64,000 nt of DNA from Tropicimonas sp033101155. Lineage in GTDB: Bacteria > Pseudomonadota > Alphaproteobacteria > Rhodobacterales > Rhodobacteraceae. Made by a program: the position numbers and the translations under genes. The notes under the pieces were generated by a model. The model did not search any database. It had not been told where the DNA came from and worked only from the letters and a program-made list of their open reading frames with translations. The stretch's first letter is position 1, and each line of letters starts with the position of its first letter. The stretch is taken from contig NZ_JAWMPX010000001.1 in NCBI RefSeq assembly GCF_033101155.1, positions 62,001 through 126,000 of the forward strand, given 5' to 3'. This document shows, in pieces, positions 25,482 through 33,702 of this stretch.

Positions 25482-26183
25482 ATGAAGAAGACTGGGCTTG
25501 CCGATCTGGACGATGATCTTGGCGTCGAGCGCGTTTCGCTGGCCGAAATTGCCGCAGAACGACTCAGGGAATTGATTCTCGTCGGCCGCCTGCCGCCGGG
25601 CCAGACCCTATCCGAGCGCGAATTGTCCGAACGGTTGCGGATCTCCCGCACGCCGCTGCGGGAAGCGATCCGCAAGCTGGCCGCAGAGCGACTCATCGAC
25701 GTGCTTCCAAATCGCCGTCCACAGGTCGCCGACCCCTCGCCTGATTATATCGACGATCTCTTTGACGTTCAGGCGGTTCTGGAATCATTGGCAGGCAGGT
25801 TGTTCGTCGAGCGGGCAAGCGCGGAACAACTCGCAGAAGTGACCGCCATTCAAACCCGGCTTGGACAGATCGCGGATAGTGGCGACCCGTTGGAATTTTT
25901 CCGAACGGATATGCAGTTCCACTCCGCCATCGTCAGCGGCGCCGGAAACTCCGCGCTGGCAGACACGCATCGGCAATATAACGCGGCCCTGTTTCGTGCC
26001 CGCTTCAACTCCTCGCGTCAGACCCGCTGGCGGGATGTGGTCATGGCCGAACACAAGGAAATCCTCGAAGCCCTCTGCGCTCGGGATGCGGAGCGCTCGG
26101 CCGCCGCGCTGACCTGGCACCTCCTGAAGGCAAAGGCCAACCAGGAGATCCTGCGCAGAGAAACTGAACAGCCGGCCCCGTAA
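25482..26183 (+). CDS. GntR-family (FCD) transcriptional regulator
   Basis: A 233-residue regulator. Winged helix about residues 18-85 with SERELSERLRISRTPLREAIRKLAAERL; FCD domain about 90-225 with TDMQFHSAIV and AEHKEILEAL and TWHLLKAK as ligand-site His positions. It is divergent from denD and carries a GTATAC operator upstream. It is the best candidate for the protein binding the five related sites in this window. Confidence 0.87.
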   Translation: MKKTGLADLDDDLGVERVSLAEIAAERLRELILVGRLPPGQTLSERELSERLRISRTPLREAIRKLAAERLIDVLPNRRPQVADPSPDYIDDLFDVQAVLESLAGRLFVERASAEQLAEVTAIQTRLGQIADSGDPLEFFRTDMQFHSAIVSGAGNSALADTHRQYNAALFRARFNSSRQTRWRDVVMAEHKEILEALCARDAERSAAALTWHLLKAKANQEILRRETEQPAP

Positions 26184-26241
26184 AGGACCGGCTCTCGAAA
26201 CGTCCGGGTCAGCGGCCGCCTCATCATTTCAGATTTTTCTC

Positions 26242-26270
26242 CCGGGACGCACGGCGCGCACACGTCCCGG
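26242..26270. terminator. hairpin between convergent genes
   Basis: CCGGGACG pairs with CGTCCCGG around 13 bases between the GntR gene and the kinase gene. No clean T-run. Confidence 0.45.
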
Positions 26271-26283
26271 AGGATTACTGCGC

Positions 26284-28044
26284 TCAGAGCGCGTTCCGCA
26301 GAGCTTCGGTCATGGCTTCGAGCATGACATGGGCCGAGGCTGCACCGGGATCGATATGGCCGACGGACCGGGCACCGAGCTTCTTCGAACGTCCGCGGCG
26401 GCTCTCCATGTCTTTCGTCGCCTGGGCACCATCGCGAGCACCATCCGTTGCCGCCTGCATCACATCAAGCGTATCAGCGCCGGCCTCGGCAGCCTGTTTC
26501 GCAGCCTCCGCAGCCGGCATCCAGGCATCGATCATCGTCTTGTCGCCCGGATTTGCACCACCGCGCCCAAGGATGCCCTTCAGCATCCCCTCGACCCAGG
26601 CCGCCGCTGCGGTTGCATCGAGATTCAACCGGTCGCTGACCGCCTTGCCGCCAGTGTTGAAGGCACCAGCATAGAGAGGCCCGGAGGACGCACCGACCGC
26701 ATCAAGGAAAGCCTTGGCCATCTTGGTGCAGGTCTGGCTGATCGTGTCTTCCGCTGGCGCCGCATCCAGCGCCTTGATTACGGCGGTCCAGCCGATATCC
26801 ATCGTCACACCGTGATCTCCATCGCCGATCACGCCGTCCAACTCGCTGAGCATGTCCCGATCTCGCGCAATCGCGGCGCCTGCCGCATACATCATCGTAC
26901 GGAAGGCTTCCGGTGTCAGGGAACCATCCGTCGCCAGAGATGCGCTGTCGACGGCATCGGCACGCGCCGCATCGTCGTAGCTCCGCTTCGTCCGAACAGC
27001 GCCCTTGACCGGCTTGGGTGCGGAGCCCACCGTCAACGCGGGTGTGCGGCAGGGATGGTCAAGGAGGGTCTTGAGATCCGCGTCGAGCTTCAGAAGCGTG
27101 ACCGAGGCGCCGGCCATCTCCATTGACGTGCAGTATTCCCCGACCCAGGTGTTATGGATCTTCACACCCTTGTCGCCAAGGATCTGCGCCACCCGGCGGT
27201 TGATGAGATAAAGTTCCATCAGCCCGGTCGAGCCGAGACCGTTGACCAGCACAGCAACCTCGCTGCCAGCACCGAGTTCCATCTCGCCGAGAATCAGGCT
27301 CATCAACTCGTCTGTGACTTTGTCGGCCGTACCGACCTTGGCGCGGCGCATGCCCGGCTCGCCATGGATGCCCATGCCGATTTCCATCTCGTCCGGACCG
27401 ATCTCGAAATTCGGCTTCAGGGTCTGCGGCATCGAGCAGGCCGACAGGGCGACACCCATCGACAGCGTCGCGGCATTGGCTTGCTTCGCAGCGGCTTCAA
27501 CCTCGTCCAACGAGCGGCCGAGATCAGCTGCCGCACCTGCGATTTTGAACACGAAGAAATCGCCGGCGATCCCGCGGCGCTCATGGGCGCGTTCTTTCGG
27601 CGCGGAGGCAACATCGTCGATCACCTGGACCGAACGCGCCTCGATGCCCAGATCGGCACATTCCTCGGCGGCCATGTCGAAATTCAGAACGTCGCCGGTG
27701 TAGTTGCCATAGAGCAGCATCACGCCGGCTCCGCCATCCGCCGCCATCGCGGCTTCCTTGACCTGCTGCGGCGAAGGCGAGGCGAAGACATTGCCAACCG
27801 CTGCGGCATCGGCCAGCCCGCGACCGACATAGCCGGCAAAGGCGGGTTCATGGCCCGAGCCGCCGCCAATCACGATGCCGACCTTGCCGTCGCGCGGCCC
27901 GTCCACGGCAACGACGGCACGACCGGTTTCGCCTTCGAGCTTCAGCATGTCGGGATGCGCAGCGAGCATGCCCTCGACCATCTCCGGAATGATGTCTTCC
28001 GGGGCGTTCATCAGCTTCTTGGTGGGATGATCCATTGCGTCCAA
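26284..28044 (-). CDS. dihydroxyacetone-kinase-family kinase, candidate L-erythrulose kinase
   Basis: About 586 residues with a DhaK domain (about 10-340: GGGSGHEP near 60-67, covalent His in GMGIHGEPG) fused to a DhaL ATP domain (about 380-580: IGDGDHGVTMDIG, GASSGPLYAGAF, RSKKLGARSVGHIDPGA). This is the single-chain ATP-dependent kinase. The start is best placed at TTG 28044, with GGAGGAG seven bases upstream; ATG 28035 is an alternative. Divergent from the DeoR regulator, next to a TIM-like isomerase with the LerI/EryH motif; this trio and the RpiB at 14511 match the L-erythrulose 1-phosphate route. Plain dihydroxyacetone kinase is the alternative. Confidence 0.85.
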   Translation of the reverse strand: MDAMDHPTKKLMNAPEDIIPEMVEGMLAAHPDMLKLEGETGRAVVAVDGPRDGKVGIVIGGGSGHEPAFAGYVGRGLADAAAVGNVFASPSPQQVKEAAMAADGGAGVMLLYGNYTGDVLNFDMAAEECADLGIEARSVQVIDDVASAPKERAHERRGIAGDFFVFKIAGAAADLGRSLDEVEAAAKQANAATLSMGVALSACSMPQTLKPNFEIGPDEMEIGMGIHGEPGMRRAKVGTADKVTDELMSLILGEMELGAGSEVAVLVNGLGSTGLMELYLINRRVAQILGDKGVKIHNTWVGEYCTSMEMAGASVTLLKLDADLKTLLDHPCRTPALTVGSAPKPVKGAVRTKRSYDDAARADAVDSASLATDGSLTPEAFRTMMYAAGAAIARDRDMLSELDGVIGDGDHGVTMDIGWTAVIKALDAAPAEDTISQTCTKMAKAFLDAVGASSGPLYAGAFNTGGKAVSDRLNLDATAAAAWVEGMLKGILGRGGANPGDKTMIDAWMPAAEAAKQAAEAGADTLDVMQAATDGARDGAQATKDMESRRGRSKKLGARSVGHIDPGAASAHVMLEAMTEALRNAL

Positions 28045-28220
28045 GGTCTTGCTCCTCCTGCATGTTGCCGCCGCACCCTTGGCCGGCAGTCTGTCACGAC
28101 GGGCCTGCCCTCTCATCCGCCAGCCCGGACGACCGGGAATCGCGACATGGGCAGGACCCGATTTGGCGGAAACCATAGGCTCCAACCTGAGCAAAATCAA
28201 CAAATCTACGTTATGAAATG

Positions 28221-28257
28221 TTGTTTTTGTGATTTCTCATGCTACAATTTCACAAAA
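28221..28257 (+). promoter_or_regulatory. DeoR-gene promoter embraced by an inverted repeat
   Basis: TTGTTT (28221-28226), 16-base spacer, TACAAT (28243-28248). The perfect inverted repeat TTTTGTGA (28225-28232) and TCACAAAA (28250-28257), 17 bases apart, spans it, a classic autorepression layout. Confidence 0.65.
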
Positions 28258-28270
28258 GGATGTGACAATC

Positions 28271-29044
28271 GTGAAAAGAGACGCCCGCCGACAGGAGATC
28301 ATGGACATGCTTGTGCGCGACGGATCTGTCGTGCTCGAAGCGCTTGCGGAGCGTTTTTCCGTCTCCAAGATGACGATTCACAGGGATCTCGACGATCTTG
28401 AGCAGGCCGGAATTCTCCGCAAGATGCGCGGTGGTGCGACGATCGAGCCCGGCACCCAGTTCGAGAGCGACTTCCGGTTCCGGGAGCGTCAAGGCAGCGA
28501 GGTGAAACGCCGCATCGCCCGCGCTGCGCTGGAGCTGGTCGAACCGGGCTCCACCGTGATCGTCAATGACGGCTCGATGGCGGCGGTGCTCGGCGCGATG
28601 CTGGTCGAGGCGCGCCCGATCACCGTGATCACCAACAATTTCGCTGTCATGGAAGCGCTGCGCAACGAGCGCGGCGTGACCCTGATCGGCCTCGGCGGGA
28701 CCTACTCGCCCAAATATAATGGCTTCTTCGGACTGGTGACCGAAGAGAGCCTGTTCCGGCTGCGGGCTGATATCGCCTTTATCTCGGCCCCTGCCGTATC
28801 GAAGACCACGAGCTATCACATGGACGACACCGTCGTGCGCGCCAAGCAGGCAATGATGAAGGTCTCGGAGCGCAAATGCCTCCTGGTCGGACATCAGCGC
28901 TTCGGCCATTCCGCCCTGCACGCCATGGCGGATCTGCGTGACTTCGACGCAATCGTGACCGATGCCCCGCCGAAGGCGCCTTCGCTTGAGGAACTCCGCG
29001 ACGCCGGCATCACCCTCAATATCGCAAAGGATCAAGAGGAATGA
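28271..29044 (+). CDS. DeoR-family transcriptional regulator
   Basis: About 257 residues. N-terminal helix-turn-helix (VVLEALAERFSVSKMTIHRDLDDLEQAGILRKMRGGA) and a C-terminal DeoRC sensor domain (KRRIARAALELVEPGSTVIVNDGS and later segments) that binds sugar phosphates. The start is probably GTG 28271; the earlier ATG at 28229 falls inside the operator. The stop overlaps the isomerase ATG by four bases, so it is cotranslated with a sugar-phosphate enzyme. It likely senses an erythrulose/erythrose phosphate and controls the divergent kinase and possibly rpiB. Confidence 0.88.
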   Translation: MKRDARRQEIMDMLVRDGSVVLEALAERFSVSKMTIHRDLDDLEQAGILRKMRGGATIEPGTQFESDFRFRERQGSEVKRRIARAALELVEPGSTVIVNDGSMAAVLGAMLVEARPITVITNNFAVMEALRNERGVTLIGLGGTYSPKYNGFFGLVTEESLFRLRADIAFISAPAVSKTTSYHMDDTVVRAKQAMMKVSERKCLLVGHQRFGHSALHAMADLRDFDAIVTDAPPKAPSLEELRDAGITLNIAKDQEE

Positions 29045-29811
29045 CCGAGCTGCCTTCAATCTGGGTCGGAACAAGCTGGAAGATGAACAAGACGCTGGCC
29101 GAGGCCTGCCACTTCGCCGAGGCTCTCGCGGCCGCAGATGGCGGGCGGGACAGCCGGATCCAGCGTTTCGTCGTGCCGCCCTTCACGGCTGTCCGGCAGG
29201 TCAAGGACATCCTGAGTGAGACCTCGGTTCGTGTCGGCGCGCAAAATATGCATTGGGAAGATGACGGTGCCTGGACGGGCGAAATCTCTCCCCTGATGCT
29301 CAAGGACTGCAATCTTGACCTCGTCGAGATCGGCCATTCCGAACGCCGGCACAATTTCGGCGAAACCATCGGAACCACCGGGCTCAAGGTCGCGGCTGCG
29401 GTGCGTCATGGGATGATCCCGCTTCTCTGCATTGGTGAAACGCTTGAAGAGCGCGAAGCCGGCCGGGCACAGGAAGTGCTGGAAGCCGAGGTGCGCGGCG
29501 CGCTTGCCGGGCTCGAAGGCGACGCATTGAATGCGCCAGTATTGCTGGCCTATGAGCCTGTCTGGGCCATCGGCGCCAACGGCATTCCGGCGAGCTCGGA
29601 CTATGCAGATGCGCGGCAGGCCGAGATCTCGGCGGTCGCGCAGGACGTGCTTGGGCGCCGCATACCTTGCCTCTATGGCGGTTCGGTCAATCCGGGAAAT
29701 TGCGAGGAACTGATCAACTGCCCCCATATCGACGGGCTTTTCATCGGTCGCTCTGCCTGGAATGTCGAAGGCTATCTAGACATTCTGGCACGCTGCGCGG
29801 CCGCGATCTGA
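29041..29811 (+). CDS. triose-phosphate-isomerase-family protein, candidate L-erythrulose 1-phosphate isomerase (LerI/EryH)
   Basis: A 256-residue TIM barrel. Catalytic Lys14 (GTSWKMNK), His99 (EIGHSERR) and Glu172 (AYEPVWAIG), and phosphate loop YGGSVNPGNC. Housekeeping TPI has GNWKMN; the GTSWKMNK form is characteristic of EryH/LerI, which turn L-erythrulose 1-phosphate into D-erythrulose 4-phosphate. It is translationally coupled to the DeoR gene and divergent from the DhaK-type kinase. A housekeeping TpiA cannot be ruled out by sequence alone. Confidence 0.85.
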   Translation: MTELPSIWVGTSWKMNKTLAEACHFAEALAAADGGRDSRIQRFVVPPFTAVRQVKDILSETSVRVGAQNMHWEDDGAWTGEISPLMLKDCNLDLVEIGHSERRHNFGETIGTTGLKVAAAVRHGMIPLLCIGETLEEREAGRAQEVLEAEVRGALAGLEGDALNAPVLLAYEPVWAIGANGIPASSDYADARQAEISAVAQDVLGRRIPCLYGGSVNPGNCEELINCPHIDGLFIGRSAWNVEGYLDILARCAAAI

Positions 29812-29865
29812 CAGCAGCCCGCGCCCCTGAGTGCATAAGCTGTATTGCCTCTGCCTTTTTGTCGC

Positions 29866-29916
29866 CCCCGGTTGACAAGCCGGGGCAATCGGGTCTGGAT
29901 CGCGGTGGTATACCGG
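29866..29916 (+). promoter_or_regulatory. promoter region with GTATAC operator for the LysE-DapA-XylX operon
   Basis: TTGACA (29872-29877) is followed after 17 bases by CTGGAT (29895-29900), a weak -10. GTGGTATACCGG (29905-29916) lies just downstream. CCCCGG/CCGGGG around TTGACAAG forms a small hairpin that could also terminate the preceding gene. Confidence 0.5.
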
Positions 29917-30016
29917 CCCGAGGGAGAGGGTTCCCGGGCTCGGAGGAGGAACATCCAGATGATGACAGCCCAGACACGGGCAGGCGCTCAGTGATGCGAT
30001 CACGGGGAGCGCGAAC

Positions 30017-30619
30017 ATGCTGACTTTCGCAGCAGCGGTAATCCTGCTGATCCTTACCCCGGGCCCGGGCGTGATGACCACGGCCGGCTTCGGCGCCGCC
30101 TACGGGTTCCGCCCCTCCCTGCGCTACGTGCTGGGGCTGTTTCTCGGCTCCAACATGGTCCTGTTTGCCGTGGTTTCCGGCCTCGCGGCGATCCTGCTCT
30201 CGATCCCGTGGTTGCGCACCGTGTTGATGCTGGCCTCGGTTGGTTACCTCGTCTTCCTGGCGGCCCGGATCGCGCTTGCCGGCGCAAAGATTGCTTTCAT
30301 CGAGGCCCGAGAACCGCCCGGTATCCCCGGCGGTATGATGCTGCAGGCGATCAATCCCAAGGCCTATGCCGTCAACACTTCGCTGATGACCGGCTTCGGC
30401 TACGCCCCCGATGCTCCGGTCTTCGAGATTGCGAGCAAGGTGCTGATCCTCAATGCGATCTGGATTCCGATCCACCTGATCTGGCTCTGGGCCGGCGCAT
30501 CGTTACACCGACTCGACCTTTCCGAACGCACGCAACACCGGATCAACATCGCCATGGCACTCTCCATGCTGGGTGTGGTGGCGCTGGCCATGTGGTCCGC
30601 CGCGAATGGCACGCCATGA
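30017..30619 (+). CDS. LysE/RhtB-family exporter
   Basis: A 200-residue inner-membrane protein with about six segments and the N-terminal signature LLILTPGPGVMTTAGFGAAYG of LysE/RhtB exporters. The substrate is unknown; family members export amino acids and related acids. It begins a plus-strand operon with the DapA-like and XylX-like enzymes, so export of a pathway acid is possible. GGGGAG lies upstream of the ATG. Confidence 0.83.
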   Translation: MLTFAAAVILLILTPGPGVMTTAGFGAAYGFRPSLRYVLGLFLGSNMVLFAVVSGLAAILLSIPWLRTVLMLASVGYLVFLAARIALAGAKIAFIEAREPPGIPGGMMLQAINPKAYAVNTSLMTGFGYAPDAPVFEIASKVLILNAIWIPIHLIWLWAGASLHRLDLSERTQHRINIAMALSMLGVVALAMWSAANGTP

Positions 30620-30662
30620 TCCGCGCTTCAATTTCCCGACCCGCTCCAACCCTGGAGGCTCC

Positions 30663-31580
30663 ATGACCAAGCGACCCTATTCCGGCATATGGCCGGTCGC
30701 CCCCACACCCTTTCATGACGATGGCAGCGTCGACCTGGAGGGTATGAAACGTGTGCTCGACTGCATGATCGACATGGGTGTCGACGGCATCTGTATCCTG
30801 GCGAATTTCTCCGAACAGTTCCTCATCTCGGATGCCGAACGGGAAACCCTGACCCGGCTGTCGCTCGAACATGTCGCCGGTCGGGTTCCGGTGATTGTCA
30901 CCATCAGCCATTTCGCCACGCCGATCGTGGTCGAACGGGCACGCTTTGCGAAGGATCTCGGTGCCGCCATCGTGATGATGATGCCGCCCTATCATGGCGC
31001 GTCGCTGAAAGGCACGGCAGAGCAGACCTTCGAACAATTCCGCGCTGTGGGCGAGGTCGGCATCCCGATCATGCTGCAGGACGCTCCGCTCTCAGGCGTC
31101 GACGTGCCGGTGCCGCTGCTGGTGCGCATGGCGCACGAGATCGAGATGATGAAGCTCTTCAAGATCGAATGCCCGCAAGCCGCAGCCAAGCTCCGCGCCC
31201 TCATTGCCGAGGGCGGCGACGCCATCGAGGGCCCGTTCGACGGCGAGGAGGCGATCACGCTGTTGGCCGATCTCGATGCCGGCGCGACCGGCGGCATGAC
31301 CTCCGCAATGATCCCCGACCTGATTGGCCCGGTGATCCGCGACTTCCTCTCCGGCAACCGCGCAGCAGCCATCGCGGGCTATTCCCGCGTGCTCCCGGCG
31401 ATCAATCACGAGAACCGGCAATGCGGCTTCCGCTCTGCCAAGGTGGCGATGGTCGAAGGGGGCGTGATCGGCTCGGCTTTCTGCCGCCACCCGATCCCAC
31501 CGCTCCATCCGGACACCGCCGCGATGCTGCTCGAATTGCTGCGCCCGCTCGATCCGATCGTGCTCCGTTGGGGCAAGTAA
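30663..31580 (+). CDS. DapA-family dehydratase/aldolase, probable 2-keto-3-deoxy-sugar-acid dehydratase
   Basis: About 305 residues of class I aldolase TIM-barrel fold. The Schiff-base Lys is Lys167 (KLFKIECPQAA). The Tyr of dihydrodipicolinate synthase (YNVP) is replaced by LQDAPLSG, as in 2-keto-3-deoxy-L-arabonate dehydratase-type proteins. These remove water from 2-keto-3-deoxy-pentonate to alpha-ketoglutarate semialdehyde. GGAGG precedes ATG 30663. Next to XylX-like gene and with KGSADH in the window, a pentonate pathway role is likely; 5-dehydro-4-deoxyglucarate dehydratase is an alternative. Confidence 0.82.
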   Translation: MTKRPYSGIWPVAPTPFHDDGSVDLEGMKRVLDCMIDMGVDGICILANFSEQFLISDAERETLTRLSLEHVAGRVPVIVTISHFATPIVVERARFAKDLGAAIVMMMPPYHGASLKGTAEQTFEQFRAVGEVGIPIMLQDAPLSGVDVPVPLLVRMAHEIEMMKLFKIECPQAAAKLRALIAEGGDAIEGPFDGEEAITLLADLDAGATGGMTSAMIPDLIGPVIRDFLSGNRAAAIAGYSRVLPAINHENRQCGFRSAKVAMVEGGVIGSAFCRHPIPPLHPDTAAMLLELLRPLDPIVLRWGK

Positions 31581-31594
31581 GACAGGAGAAACCC

Positions 31595-32746
31595 ATGCTG
31601 CCGCTTTCCAACCCAACCCCCGAGGCCACGCTTGTCGGCCGTGTCTGGCGCCCCGGCATCGGTCCTGCGCTTGTCCGGCTCGACGGCGCATCCGTGATCG
31701 ACATCACCAGCCGCGACTTGTCGACCATGCAGGCGCTGCTGGACACCGCCAACCCGACCGAAACCGCGCGCTCCGTTGCCGGCGAGGTGATCTGCTCGCT
31801 CTCCGACCTGGTCACAGGCTCCACACCAGACGCTGGCGAGGACGCGCTGCACTTGCTGGCCCCGCCGGATCTGCAAGCGATCAAGGCCTGCGGCGTGACA
31901 TTTGCTGCAAGCATGGTCGAACGGGTCATCGAGGAACAGGCTGCGGGCGATCCGGACAGCGCGGCGGCGATCCGCGAGAAGGTCGGCGCACTGATCGGCG
32001 ACAGCCTATCGGGGATCGAACCCGGCTCGGAGAAGGCAGCGGAGGTCAAGGCGCTTCTGCAGACCGAAGGGCTCTGGTCGCAATATCTCGAGGTCGGGAT
32101 CGGGCCGGATGCCGAGGTCTTCACCAAGGGGCAACCAATGTCCTCGCTCGGCTGGGGCGCTCAGGTTGGCCTGCACCCGATGTCGAAATGGAACAATCCA
32201 GAGCCGGAGATCGTGCTGGCTGTGAACGGGCGCGGCGAAATCTGCGGCGCGACGCTGGGCAACGACGTGAACCTGCGCGATGTCGAGGGCCGCTCGGCGC
32301 TGCTGCTCGGCAAGGCCAAGGACAACAACGCTTCCTGCGCGATCGGCCCGTTCCTGCGGCTCTTCGACGAGACATTCACCCTCGACAATATCCGCAAGGC
32401 CGAGCTGACGCTGAAGGTCGAAGGCGCGGACGGGTTCATGCTCGACGGTCATTCCTCGATGTCCCAGATCAGCCGCGACCCGGCCGATCTCGTCGCGCAG
32501 ACCATCGGTCGACACCACCAGTATCCCGACGGCTTCTTCCTGTTCCTCGGCACGCTTTTTGCCCCGGTGCAGGATCGCGATGCCCCGGGACAGGGCTTCA
32601 CCCATCACGAAGGCGACCTGGTCACGATCTCCGAACCCGCGCTTGGCGAGCTTCGCAACAGGGTCGGACTCTCGACCGAGTGCCCGGAATGGCGCTTCGG
32701 CATCGCCGCCCTGATGCGCAACCTGGCCGGGCGAGGACTGCTCTGA
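31595..32746 (+). CDS. FAH-family 2-keto-3-deoxy-D-pentonate dehydratase (XylX-like)
   Basis: About 383 residues with a fumarylacetoacetate-hydrolase-like C-terminal domain. The metal ligands are in NPEPEIVL (E-x-E) and GNDVNLRDVEG. The N-terminal VGRVWRPGIGPALVRLDG and the middle SKWNNPEPE resemble XylX of the Weimberg pathway, which dehydrates 2-keto-3-deoxy-D-xylonate to alpha-ketoglutarate semialdehyde. AGGAGA precedes the ATG. It sits 14 bases after the DapA-like gene. Confidence 0.8.
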   Translation: MLPLSNPTPEATLVGRVWRPGIGPALVRLDGASVIDITSRDLSTMQALLDTANPTETARSVAGEVICSLSDLVTGSTPDAGEDALHLLAPPDLQAIKACGVTFAASMVERVIEEQAAGDPDSAAAIREKVGALIGDSLSGIEPGSEKAAEVKALLQTEGLWSQYLEVGIGPDAEVFTKGQPMSSLGWGAQVGLHPMSKWNNPEPEIVLAVNGRGEICGATLGNDVNLRDVEGRSALLLGKAKDNNASCAIGPFLRLFDETFTLDNIRKAELTLKVEGADGFMLDGHSSMSQISRDPADLVAQTIGRHHQYPDGFFLFLGTLFAPVQDRDAPGQGFTHHEGDLVTISEPALGELRNRVGLSTECPEWRFGIAALMRNLAGRGLL

Positions 32747-32759
32747 CAGGTCCCGACGC

Positions 32760-33662
32760 ATGCTTCATGTCCTGACCCACCAGATCCTCCCGGTCTTCTC
32801 GATGCTGGCCCTGGGTTTCCTGCTCGGTCGCGCCAACAAGATAAGCCGGGAGGAGGCGGCCGCGATCAATCGCGTCGGCTTCCTCGTGCTGCAGCCCGCC
32901 CTGCTCTTTCCGCTGGTGAGTGGTCTGGATTTTTCGGAATTCCGCGTCGATGCGATGGCGATCTATGTCGGCTGTCAGGTCGTGCTCTTTGCCCTTGCCT
33001 TCGCGGTGGCGCATCTCCTGTTGCGACGGGACGTGATCGAAGCCTGGCTGCTGGCGATGGCCGTCGTCTTCGTCAACTCGGTGCTCTACATATTGCCGAT
33101 CGCGCAGCTGATGCATGACGGGGAGGCAGGCATCCCGATCCGGGCGGTCGTGGCGTGGGATTCAGCGGTCAGCTTTCCCTTCTTCATCATCACAACCGAT
33201 CTGTTGGTCAATCGCGGCGGGTCGACCGGGAAGACGCTGAAGCGGATCGCCGGAAATCCGGTTCTCATTGCCGTCCTGCTTGGCTTGCTCTGCAACATCG
33301 TCGCCCTGACAGTGCCTGCACCGGTGATGACAGCCCTAGATTTCGCCGGTGCCGCGGCCGCGCCGATGACGCTCTTCGCGCTCGGGGTGATTCTCTCCGG
33401 CCAAAGCCTCCTGCCGACGCCCACCGTCACAGCCATCTCCGCGTTGAAGCTCATAGGCTTCCCGGCGCTGGCCTGGGTGATGCTGCATCTCGGGGAGAGG
33501 CCAGAGGAATGGAACACGCTCCTGCTGCTCTGCGCCGCGGGTCCCTCCGGGGCGATGGCTTTCGCGCTGGCTATGCTGCATGGCGTGCGCACCGACCAGA
33601 TCGCGCCGGTGATCATCTGGACCTCTGTCCTGTCGCTTCTGTCCCTGGCCTGGCTTGCCTGA
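32760..33662 (+). CDS. AEC-family (auxin efflux carrier-like) permease
   Basis: A 300-residue membrane protein of about ten segments, starting 13 bases after the XylX-like gene. AEC proteins transport carboxylates such as malate or malonate, usually outward. FLLGRANKISREEAAAINRVGFLVLQPALLF and the C-terminal GPSGAMAFALAM match the family. Weak ribosome-binding site. Last gene of its operon. Confidence 0.85.
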   Translation: MLHVLTHQILPVFSMLALGFLLGRANKISREEAAAINRVGFLVLQPALLFPLVSGLDFSEFRVDAMAIYVGCQVVLFALAFAVAHLLLRRDVIEAWLLAMAVVFVNSVLYILPIAQLMHDGEAGIPIRAVVAWDSAVSFPFFIITTDLLVNRGGSTGKTLKRIAGNPVLIAVLLGLLCNIVALTVPAPVMTALDFAGAAAAPMTLFALGVILSGQSLLPTPTVTAISALKLIGFPALAWVMLHLGERPEEWNTLLLLCAAGPSGAMAFALAMLHGVRTDQIAPVIIWTSVLSLLSLAWLA

Positions 33663-33669
33663 GGAAAGG

Positions 33670-33700
33670 CGTTTGGGGGCGGAAGGCCCGCCCCCAAACG
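33670..33700. terminator. terminator between the AEC and 2-hydroxyacid dehydrogenase genes
   Basis: CGTTTGGGGGCGG pairs with CCGCCCCCAAACG, a 13-bp stem with a 5-base loop between the ends of convergent genes. Confidence 0.8.
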
Positions 33701-33702
33701 GT

